NCBI GenBank assembly: GCA_000697475.1
Contig: JNEU01000845.1
Span: forward strand, 62,001 to 126,000
From: Lichtheimia corymbifera B2541
Lineage: Eukaryota; Mucoromycota; Mucoromycetes; Mucorales; Lichtheimiaceae
Direction of reading: 5' to 3'
DNA: 64,000 nt
Made by a program: the position numbers and the translations under genes. Below are positions 49,830-59,271 of this stretch, piece after piece. A model generated the notes under the pieces. The model worked only from the letters and a program-made list of their open reading frames with translations, searched no databases and was not told the origin of the DNA. How positions within the stretch are numbered: the stretch's first letter is position 1; every line of letters starts with the position of its first letter.

Positions 49830-51400
49830 TGCCTTTGAAGAAAGAGCACCTTCCATACAGCATCACACTTACAGCGCATATGTAAACATAAAGGCACTTG
49901 TATCTCGAAACTTTGCAATGAAGCATGACGTCTTCAACAGAACAAAATTGCTCGGTGGGGTCGAAAGCATATACTGCCCAAGTCTCATGTTTATCGTGGC
50001 CAAAAAACATATTTGGTCGTCAACGAAAAAAATCCAAGAGGTTGACCCAGTGTGGCTGGTGGTGGCATTGCGAAATCTCGGATCGGCGAGTTTGATCGTG
50101 AAACTTACACACAAGGTGCGCTTGACCCAGACGAGCAACTTTGTTCTGTGAAAGGCCCCACGCTTCATTGTAAAGTTTAGAGATACAGGCAACTTTATGT
50201 TTTACATATGCTGTAAGCGTGATGCTATATGGAAGGTGATCTTGGTTCATTGTCAAGCAGCGGGACCCAGATAGAGCCGAAGATGCAGACGGACTTCTTT
50301 GTGCAACACAACTCATTTGCATGATGTTTCACAATGAACAAACGCCACTTTCCATGTAGCATTATGGTTACAGCATATGTAAAACATAAAGATGCCCATA
50401 ACTAAGAATTCTACAATGAAGCGTGGGGTCTACAATCGAACAAAGTTGCTCGTCGGGGTGAAGCGCACCTTGGGTGCAAGTTTCACGATCGTCGTGGCCG
50501 ATCTAAGATTCACCCAATGTCACCACCAGCCTTGTCGAAAAATTCAAGAGGTCGACCCACTTTCATTTTGGCTGGTGGTGACATTGGGTGAATCTTAGAT
50601 CGGCCACGACGATCGTGAAACTTGCACCCAAGGTGCGCTTCACCCCGACGAGCAACTTTGTTCGATTGTAGACCCCACGTTTCATTGTAGAAATTTTAGT
50701 TATGAGCATCTTATGTTTTACATATTCTGTAACCTTGATGCTATATGAAAGGTAGCCTTTGCTCATTGTCAAGTAGGTAGACCCTGATAGAGCCAAAGAT
50801 GCAGAGGGACGTGTTTGTGCAACACAGCCCATTTGCATGATAATTCACAATGAACAAACACCACTCTCCATATAGCATCACGCTTACAGTATATGTAAAA
50901 ACATAAAGACAGTGATATCTCAAGATTTTACAATGAAACGTGGGGTCTCCAATCGAACAAAGATGCTCGTCATGGTCGATAGCACGATGTGTGCTAAGTT
51001 TCACGATGGAGGTGGGCAATCTCGGGGGCGCTCCCGTCTATCCATCATCGTCTCTCCTATATTTGGGCTGTTCGCATTCAAAGTTCTGAAGATGAAGCGT
51101 GCGGTTTTAATATGAATAGAGATGATCAGCATGACTCAGAGAACCTTCTTACCAAGTTTCAGGTCCGTAATGGGGAATCCCAAGATTATGTATACTAAAT
51201 GGTATTTCATGAATTCCGGCGGGGTATGGAATTTCCGCCCATCATAGTAAACCCCACATTACATCCTCCCATTCAAGATTTTCAAATGATGCGTGAGTTC
51301 TTTATTATGACAAAGTTGGTCAGCGTGTCAATGAGCATCTTGTGTGCAAGTTTGAGGTTCGAGGTATGCAATCTCAAGATCATGGATCAATTACAGTGTG
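49830..51400. repeat. Array of ~516-bp dyad units with direct and inverted repeats
   Basis: Two successive units of 516 bp (about 49830-50345 and 50346-50860) each hold a plus arm, a short centre and a minus arm. A third plus arm starts at about 50861. The period is shown by CATTGTCAAG at 50248 and 50764, and by CACAATGAAC at 50330 and 50846. A core of about 95 bp containing AACAAAGTTGCTCGTC recurs at least seven times: plus at about 49917, 50416, 50931, 51094 and 51290, and minus at about 50170 and 50690. The last two plus copies are degraded. Each core encodes a similar peptide frame (MKRGVYNRTKLLV and variants). No transposase, LTR or terminal duplication was found. No known repeat family recognised. 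Confidence 0.85.
50422..50679. repeat. Perfect 110-bp inverted repeat with 38-nt loop
   Basis: Arms 50422-50531 and 50570-50679 are exact reverse complements by base-by-base reading, with loop 50532-50569. Imperfect pairing extends outward to about 50347 and 50755, for a stem near 190 bp. A transcript through it would form long double-stranded RNA. Confidence 0.95.
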
Positions 51401-51875
51401 CATGGATTTGTAGGGCAGTGCTTGACCTATTTCATTTCGGGCTCTTGCAAAAGGAAGCATGCAAAATCCCGTTGACATACCACTCTTTTCCATATGATAC
51501 GTATGTAGCTCAAGTTGACTCTTGCAATAACTACTACGATTGATGTTGAACGACGAAGGCGAGTATGATGGCAAAGCAGCGAAACCCCCCGCCCCACTTC
51601 GCTTTATTACCTGGGCTTATGATGTAGCTAGTTTATTCCTTTCTTGCTTGTAGATTAATATAATCTTGTATTACTTTATCTATATTACTCCTAACATATA
51701 GTAACGTTCAATGCAATGAAGGAGTGAGTTGATTTTATTTCTCAAAGCGTCGTACGTGCATTTTGCTGTTACTCAATCACGTGAACAAGTCTCTTTTATC
51801 TATTGTAGCATTCTGCGGAGCAACTGGCCTTCCTTTAACCACACACACCACACCACACGGACATACCCATACACC

Positions 51876-52996
51876 ATGCTGTCGTCAAGCAACCAGAATG
51901 ACGCCTATGATAATCCGTTTGCATCATCATCGGATAGAGAGCCACTCTATGTGGAACCTGATCTCGACTTGACCGGCCAATCGACGTCGCGTGCTGCCAA
52001 GCCGAGCAATGAGAACCCCTTTGCCAATGTGAGCGGTAATATTGGATCTTCCGCACGACCTACACAATCTACACAGCCAGCACAGTCGTTTTCTTATACT
52101 GGGGAAGATACATTGGACGAGCCAGTGACAACTACTATTGTAAGTACAAGGGGTTATATGCTTGGCACACCACTTATACATGGTATATATCACTTTAGCT
52201 ACGCGACTTGAAACAAGTGGCAAAGAAACTGCAACAGGTGCTTCATCCAAAGGGAGATCGTAACGTGTTGAGAGATTGTAAGTTGCTGGGGATATGGATG
52301 CTGCTAGCTCAAGAACTAGGCTGACGATCTTTTGTAGGGGACTTGTGGGGACCGCTCGTTCTATGTCTTGCATTGGCCATGTAAGTGGGTTCTATTGATG
52401 ATGGAAAGGCTGTTCATGCGATAGGTGTTATTCACATGGATGGGCTATATTAGTACGCTGAGCGGAAGTGCACCAGGGGATCAAGCGGTATCCATTTTTA
52501 CGGGTGTCTTTGTGATTGTGTGGATCGGTGCTGCTGTTGTCACACTAAACGCCAAGTTACTGGGAGGAGCAGTGTAAGTACATTTGGTTAGATACCGTGG
52601 ATTGGTCTTAATCAAACATGCATTGCAGGTCATTTTTCCAATCAGTATGTGTTATTGGCTACTGTCTCTTTCCATTGGTGGCAGCAGCAGTGGTCGCCAT
52701 CTTTGTCGATCTTATTTGGGTGCGACTTCCCATTTCTATTGTCTCATTCCTTTGGTCTACCTATGGTAAATGTCATTGAATATCCTTATCTTCTCTTATT
52801 AATCATTGGATGATAGCATCTGTTGGTTTCTTATCGGAATCAGAAGTTCATTTGCGTAATAGACGCGCATTAGCGGTAAGGATGCTCGGGGAAGTGTTCA
52901 AAAAGTGTCACATGTGATATTAATGAAGGAAATGGATAGGTGTATCCGCTATGTCTCTTTTACTTCATCATTGCTTGGCTAGTATTGATCTCGTAG
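51876..52996 (+). CDS. YIPF6-like Yip1-domain Golgi membrane protein
   Basis: Seven exons (51876-52139, 52199-52277, 52338-52380, 52425-52573, 52629-52765, 52817-52875, 52940-52996). The cytosolic N-terminus is followed by NVLRDWDLWGPLVLCLALAM, the YIPF6 signature, then VFVIVWIGAAVVTLNAKLLG, SFFQSVCVIGYCLFPLVAAA and RRALAVYPLCLFYFIIAWLV with five TM helices. Yip1-family proteins bind Rab GTPases and act in ER-Golgi traffic. All exon joins are in phase except exon 3 to exon 4: GT-AG splicing of 52381-52424 leaves the frame one base short, and the alternative acceptor at AAAG (52408) restores frame but meets TAG. The sequence may lack one G, or the gene may be disrupted. Confidence 0.85.
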
Positions 52997-53045
52997 ATAG
53001 GATGGGATGGTTAAATAAAGATAAGGAATCAAAGTATACTATGCA

Positions 53046-54947
53046 TTAGAATTTCCTAGGTAGCATTGTGGATGGAAGCTTTTCTGGAAGGTCAGCACCA
53101 TTTTGTACAGCCTTGATGAGATGCATTGCAACGGAAAATTCATCAATATCCATGTAACCATCACTGTCAAAGTCTGCGAGACGCCAGATCTGAGCAAGAA
53201 TGTCATTTGGCAGCCCACTATCCATCAAAACTGGCTTCACTGCACCACCGCTCACTTTGCCTTCACGAGGGTGTAATCCTTGGAAAACGGGTATATAGGC
53301 CTGCTTGTCTACCGAAGAAAAGTGCCAGTAAGATGGAGGCAACTCGCCGTTGGTAGGTTGGTCGATGTCCTCAAATGGGTTGCGTTGAGACTCTTCCAAC
53401 TCTGGGTTGACTTGAGGAAATTTGGACATGAGACGAGGAAGATCAACTGACAACGCCTATGATAAAAAGGCAACCATGTTTGAGTATATCGTATCCGAAA
53501 CATCACCATCACATACCTCGTCAGCACGATCAAGCAAATCTTCTTTGAGAGACTTGAACTTGTCCATATCATACAAAGCGAGGTTTTGCTTAAACTTGGC
53601 TGGGTTGGGGAAATCACCAGGTGGCAAGTGATGGCGCTGCTGAATCTTGAGGAACTCTTGATCAAGGTTGTTGAGCAATGCTTCTTGCTTCTTCTTCTTG
53701 CCAAACATGGATGGCATTTCCTTCTTTAGGTGACTAATGATCAAAGCATGAACCTACATTAAAGCATTCATTAGACCTTGTTGGTGTTGTAGAGATTAAA
53801 TATAATAAACCTACCCTTGCCAAACGTGCGCGCTTCACGATTTCATTAATCTTGCGAATAGCTGCATTGCGTCGAAGGTCCTTAAGATCTCTCAACAAGT
53901 CTTTTGATTCAGCTTCGATGAGTTCCCGGCAGTCTTCAAAGCAATTGGGTGGCTTCTCGGTCCAAAAAGAGCTCAAGTACACGCGCATTACTTCAGGAGT
54001 TTGAACAACCTTGCCAAGTGACCACATCATGGCGCCGTAACTAGCAGCAAATAAAGTTTAGATTCATGCATTGATCCATCACGTTGTGGCATAAACCTTA
54101 CACTCGCATCAATTGCTGTTGGCTCACCATATCACTCTTGTTGAGAACCACGCGCACCTTTTCTTCTTGACCACGTAGACAATGAATGGCATTCTTGAAT
54201 TCATTGGAGATATCCAGTTTATGTGAATCGAACATGAGAAGAATGAGATCGGCACGCTGAGCAAACCATTCAATGACGGAGGTAAAATCGTATCCACGTT
54301 CGATGCGTTGTTTGTCGCCGGCTAAGATACCAGGGGTATCCACAATGGTCATATTTTCAAGCACGGATGAAGGTGTCTGAGATACTTGGAAACGAGACAA
54401 GAATGCTTGACCGAAACGGTTCAATCCTCGGAACGGCAAGTCTTGGTTCACTGCAGCTGCGTTGCCGGGTATAACCCGATCTTCGGCTCCATTCATCACA
54501 GCCACGAAACGATCCGTCGTTGGCTCCACACCAATATGTTCACCAGGATATGCCTTATCAAGGAGGTAGCGGATGAATGTAGTTTTTCCCTATAAGATAG
54601 ATACCATCATTAACATGTGCCTGATTGCATATCCGCTAATACACATACGGTCGAATACTGGCCAATAAGCAACACAATAGGCTTAGCCTCGATATCAGAG
54701 TCAGTCAATGGTGCCGAATGAAAACCTGTTGTGGGCGTTCAGTGTTGATGGTATGCGGTCGAGCAATATGGACTAGGCGGGTACCTTCGAAGTTGTAGGT
54801 TGTTTCAAGAGGTCGAATCTTGTGATTGTAGATGCGCTTCAACCCTTCAATAATTTGAGCGTACTCATCGTCTTCCCAACTCTGATTCGATGGACGTGAA
54901 CTTGAAGCAGGCGAGCTTTTGCCATTACGTCCCTTGCGCAACGACAT
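53046..54947 (-). CDS. EH-domain-containing dynamin-like ATPase (EHD/RME-1 type)
   Basis: About seven exons, from MSLRKGRNGKSSPASSSRPS at 54947 to a stop at 53046. The P-loop GQYSTGKTTFIRYLL is split by an intron exactly before GKT. The switch region with VEPTTDRFVAVMNG, G3 DTPGILAGDKQR and G4 NKSDMV follow. Helical segments HALIISHLKKEMPSMFGKKK and NLDQEFLKIQQRHHLPPGDF are typical of EHD proteins. The C-terminus is one EH domain with an EF-hand loop DFDSDGYMDIDE, preceded by NPFEDIDQ, an NPF motif that could bind the EH domain in cis or trans. EHDs tubulate and cut membranes in endocytic recycling. Complete. Confidence 0.95.
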
Positions 54948-55184
54948 GATGGTGTACAAACAAGAGGTATAATAAATCCTCGAGGAGCACTTCCTTATGA
55001 ATGGAACTTCATTTTCCCGACCCAATTAGACCCGCTTGTTAATCCACACATACAATACCGCCGTCAAGGGGTTATGCTCTATGCCAATACCACGTGATGC
55101 GGTGTCGCCTTGATACAATAGTTCCATCATTCATATTGATCAATAAACGCTAAGCACTCTTTATTTATAAACCTCGTAAATCAA

Positions 55185-56482
55185 CTATGGTGCATACGCT
55201 TTGTCTAATGCCTGGCCAAAGTCTTCAATCAAATCATCAAGTGTTTCAATACCAACTGAGATGCGAACAAGGTATCCATCAACACCCAAGCTTCGACACA
55301 AGTCCTCAGGCAACATGGCATGTGATCCTGTTTGATGAGGTACCGATACTGTTGTTTCGGTGCCACCAAGCGATGTGGCGTTCTCGGCTATTTGGAGGTT
55401 GTTTATAAATACTTTGACTGGATCACAGTCTTCTTTTTTCTTGAGGCGGATTGAGATAACGGCACCAAATCCACGTTGTTGACGTTTGGCTAATTCATGT
55501 TGTGGATGGCTTGGTAGTCCAGTATAAATGACTTCCTCAACAGCATCATCCAAGCGCGTTTCCAGATACTTGGCCAAAGCGTTTGCATTTGTTTCATGCC
55601 GCTGCATACGCACTTCCAATGTCATCAGACCACGTCGTGCAAGAAATAAATCAAATGGGGAAGGCACGCCTCCAAGTACACCTTGAGCTTGTGTCAATTC
55701 ATCATAATAGCTCTTGTTATTGGTTAGTGCAACACCCATGAGAACATCAGAGTGGCCATTGAGATATTTGGTTACTGAGTAAGAAACAATGTCAGCACCA
55801 AGCTCCAAGGGAGACTGAAAATAAGGTGTCATGAACGTATTATCAACAACCAAAATGGCGTCATGCTCATGTGCAATCTTGGCAGCTGCTGCAATATCCA
55901 CCAGACGAAGCGTTGGGTTGGTCGGTGTTTCGATCCATACAAGCTATACATACATTATTCTATAGCTGAATAAAACAGCTTGCATAATATAGCATATACG
56001 ATACCTTGGTGTTAGGTTGCATATGTGCGTTCAAGGATTGTGGATCTCGGAGATCGGCAAATGTAACATCAATATTATGCTTCGTAGCAATCTTTGAGAA
56101 GGAGGTGTAAGTGCCACCATAACAACCATCACTGGTCACGATATGGGATCCAGCATCCAACATGCTGAGGACAGCGGCGACTACAGCCATGCCTGAGGAA
56201 AATGCAGCCGCATGAGATGCTCCTTCAAGAGCAGCAACAGCCGTTTCAAAGTTGGATCGGTTTGGGTTATCGAGTCGAGTGTAGCAGTATCCCTTTTGTA
56301 TGTACGTAAGGTTGTTGTATCAATCAGTAAGCGTGGGAATACCACCCAGTTACCTCCAATTCATGCCCATAATCCTTCTTGTAGGTTGTAGCCAATGTCA
56401 CGGGTGGAATAATAGCACCTGTATGAGGATCGGCTTCCAATCCTGCATGAATAGCACGCGTTGCAAATCCACGACCTGGCAT
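55185..56482 (-). CDS. CYS3: Cystathionine gamma-lyase (PLP trans-sulfuration family)
   Basis: Four exons; start at 56482 (MPGRGFATRAIHAGLEADPH), stop at 55185. PLP-binding features are present: YTRLDNPNRSNFETAVAALE, SSGMAVVAAVLSML, DGCYGGTYTSF, the aspartate in LVVDNTFMTPYFQSPLELGA, and the lysine in SYSVTKYLNGHSDVLMG. The tail has SLGGTETTVSVPHQTGSHAM and VRISVGIETLDDLIEDFGQA. The enzyme splits cystathionine into cysteine, 2-oxobutyrate and ammonia. Cystathionine gamma-synthase and beta-lyase are close relatives; length and the RLDNP form favour the gamma-lyase. Cytosolic, with no targeting sequence seen. Confidence 0.9.
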
Positions 56483-57250
56483 GTTTCACTATTTGGGGTA
56501 AAGGATAAAGGGGGAAAAGGGTCAGCTGCTACTACTCATGCCTTTTATATTACACGGTGTCAGTCGCATTGCGTCGTTGCTGACATTTAAAACTTCCCAA
56601 GATCATCTAGATTGCTTATGGCAACCTACAACTTGCATATGCGGAAAATGAATCATCGCGTGCCAGACTACAGGTTTGATAGCTTATGTCATGGGTACCT
56701 TGTATTTTGATACTTATGGTCTCCTTTAATCATTTCTTATCCACAAGATTATATAAACATCAGTCTTTCTTTATATCGCATCAGTCATTCGCAGTGTTTA
56801 GTGAGAACAATGCAAATAGCAGTTGCTTCAAATCTCACGGCATTCAAAGGATAAATGACTAGGCACACGGCAAATGATGGTATCACTAACCAATTATGTA
56901 GCTGATTCTGGATAGTGACAGGCAAACAGATTGGTGGTAGTTACAAAATATTGAATTTCCTATTGTTGCTCGGGTGATTAGGGTTAACTGGTATATGGAA
57001 AATGTACCTTATTATTTGCAAAGGGCGTTCTGTATGCATAATGGAAAATGAAAGATACTTGGGGTTGGCTTGTCTAGGGTTGTGAGCGAGTATCCAGTAG
57101 CTCCACGACTTTAGGCTCCATTCAACCAAAAGAGAGCTAGGAGAAACCAATTTGACACGTATTATGAAGCATATACAAGAACGATTTTAATAATATTAAT
57201 CTCGAATCGAATATATCCAACTAGTATTATAGATGTTATCTACAAATGCT
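56483..57250. other. Intergenic, 0.8 kb
   Basis: Promoter of the CYS3-like gene and 3' flank of the PPR gene, both minus. The ORF 56941-57150 (-) has no motif. I looked for a sulfur-regulator site but saw nothing definite. Confidence 0.4.
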
Positions 57251-58933
57251 TTATTTGGTTTGATGGCTACCCCAATGAAGAACTGACATGGTCATCTTAG
57301 TTGGCTGGATATTGGCGGCTTTCATTTCTTCATAAGTTTTCTTCGTTTCTTCCCAGTTACCAGCCTTCGCCCATGCACGCATGACAATAGTATAAAGAAC
57401 GGCGTTCATAGGCAGCCCAGCAGCCTTGATTTCTTGAAGGATCTTGGCACAAGAGTGTGGATCAGGAATATAAGCATGAGCAAGCATGAGGATTCCATAA
57501 GTGACCGTGGTAGGCTTGATGTTTCGAGCCATCATGTCTTGGTATACTTGGCTGACCATTGGCAGGTCATCGCGACGTAAAAAGGAGCGCATAAACGTGG
57601 TGAAAGTGACAACATGAGCACCAGCCTCGAAAAGAATAGGAGGGGAATTAGCACGTTGATCCTTTGGTAAATTGAGGAAGTCCAGGTATTGTTGATAATA
57701 GGATTGAATGGTTGGAAGATCAGCACCTGCAATAAGAGCATTGAGGAGGACATTACGAGTGTGTGCTGTCAAGGGTCGCTGTTCTTCAATAAAAAACCGC
57801 CGAAATAATTGAATGGCGTGATTGTTGTCATGTGCCTTGACGTGCATCCCCATCAAAGACGTGGCCACCACCTCATTGACATTGATCTGCTGGCGCACCA
57901 TGTTATCATATAATCGCCATGCCTTATCCAGTTGTCCTTCCAGTCCCAATCCATGGATCATGATTGCATATGTGTATACATCAGGTCGTAATCCTGCTTC
58001 CACCAGATTGCCCCAGAATCGTACAGCTGTTTCAATATCGAGTTGCATGACCGATTGATGCATCAGAATGTTGTATGTCACCCGATTAGGTCGAATGCCT
58101 TTGTTCATCATTGATCGAAATAGACCTTCTGCATGGGGTACATCTGCTATCCGCATATATCCGTCGATCAAGCTGGTATATGTAAATACATCAGGTTCAA
58201 CGTTGTTCCTCTTCATTCGATGAAACCATTTCATAGCACGCTCCATATCTGTTGCTCGACAATAGCCATTAATGATCATTGTATAGGTCGATACATCAGG
58301 CTTGAGTCCACGTTGCTCCATGTCCTTCAGTAGATTGACAGCCTTGTTCATCTGTTGTTGCAATACGGTATAATAAATTGCTTGATTGAAATCCTCCAGG
58401 GTTCTATTCTTTAAGCGCTTTGGTTTGAGACCTCTCGAGCCCCAATGATTGTCTATCCACCAAGGTAGCTTTTGTCGTCGCTTCTTTGCAGTGGCGTCGC
58501 GTGGTGGACATTCCTTAGATCGTTCACGTTGTGTTGGTGCTCGCTCAGGTTCCAGTTCTTGCAAAATGTCCATAACGTCAAGCTCTTGTGCCAAAGGTTG
58601 AACTTGCTTGGTGTGGAGAAATCGCCTGTAAAGTGACGTACTGTTATGATGGTGCAAGGGTGCCCTGGTGATGAAATTGGTGGCCTGACATGGGTGCGAA
58701 TATCCTTTCCGCAGTGCAATCGAAGGTGGTGGAGGTGGAGATCGAGAGACAATGGCTCGAAGAACGTCAAGTATAACAGACCGTGAATAGCACAAGTGTC
58801 TCGAAGCCATAGCGACAAAAGGGAACGGTTGGGCGAATGGCGAGTGGCGGGAAGGAAGGGATAGTGCCAGAGTTGTGCCTCTTACAGTAGAATTTTGTTT
58901 ACACGGGTTGCGAACCAGCCAATAAGATGCCAT
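57251..58933 (-). CDS. Pentatricopeptide-repeat protein, mitochondrial
   Basis: Single exon, 560 residues, unusual here as nearly all neighbours have introns. The N-terminus is Arg/Ser-rich without acidic residues for about 110 residues. Translation may start at the second Met (58810, MASRHLCYSRSVILDVLRAI), which better resembles a mitochondrial presequence. From about residue 180, nine or so PPR units follow, such as MERAMKWFHRMKRNNVEPDV, FTYTSLIDGYMRIADVPHAE, RPNRVTYNILMHQSVM and LDKAWRLYDNMVRQQINVNE. Such proteins bind single-stranded RNA and guide organelle RNA stability or translation. The specific target is unknown; the repeats are P-type without extra domains. Confidence 0.9.
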   Translation of the reverse strand: MASYWLVRNPCKQNSTVRGTTLALSLPSRHSPFAQPFPFVAMASRHLCYSRSVILDVLRAIVSRSPPPPPSIALRKGYSHPCQATNFITRAPLHHHNSTSLYRRFLHTKQVQPLAQELDVMDILQELEPERAPTQRERSKECPPRDATAKKRRQKLPWWIDNHWGSRGLKPKRLKNRTLEDFNQAIYYTVLQQQMNKAVNLLKDMEQRGLKPDVSTYTMIINGYCRATDMERAMKWFHRMKRNNVEPDVFTYTSLIDGYMRIADVPHAEGLFRSMMNKGIRPNRVTYNILMHQSVMQLDIETAVRFWGNLVEAGLRPDVYTYAIMIHGLGLEGQLDKAWRLYDNMVRQQINVNEVVATSLMGMHVKAHDNNHAIQLFRRFFIEEQRPLTAHTRNVLLNALIAGADLPTIQSYYQQYLDFLNLPKDQRANSPPILFEAGAHVVTFTTFMRSFLRRDDLPMVSQVYQDMMARNIKPTTVTYGILMLAHAYIPDPHSCAKILQEIKAAGLPMNAVLYTIVMRAWAKAGNWEETKKTYEEMKAANIQPTKMTMSVLHWGSHQTK

Positions 58934-59271
58934 ACCCCGCTCAGTGCCTGACCTGATATTATTATCATCCTCCTCTATAACATGTCATTCATTGTATCAA
59001 ACATAATGAAATTGTGCTCTTTATACTACTTAACACAAACAATGACCATCATTTCACATGTGTTTAACTCGGGACTCCCTTATGTATAATTGGCCCATCT
59101 CTACTACTCTAGACAATCCGACCTTTCAGGATAAAGGCCAAGGTTCCCGATCATTCACTCCTAAAAGCAAGCACACAACGAAATGCTTGATAGTGCTATG
59201 AAACATAATACTCTTTTTATAACAGATTAAAATAACATACAATGTGTTTAAACGGCAATGTTGTTGAACGA
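58934..59271. other. Intergenic, 0.34 kb
   Basis: PPR gene promoter and 3' flank of the Rat1 gene. AT-rich; nothing recognised. Confidence 0.4.

Larger units (their letters stand above)
49236..51875. other. 2.6 kb gene-free region dominated by a repeat array
   Basis: Separates two divergent genes (dehydratase minus, YIPF6-like plus). Positions 49236-49800 are plain AT-rich promoter sequence, 49830-51400 is the repeat array described separately, and 51550-51875 is the promoter of the YIPF6-like gene. Overlapping ORFs on both strands in the array are products of the repeats. Confidence 0.7.

Noticed and set aside
49810..51543. Overlapping 60-115 codon ORFs in the repeat array as genes
   Set aside because: They arise from the repeated cores on both strands; no consistent start or end across copies.
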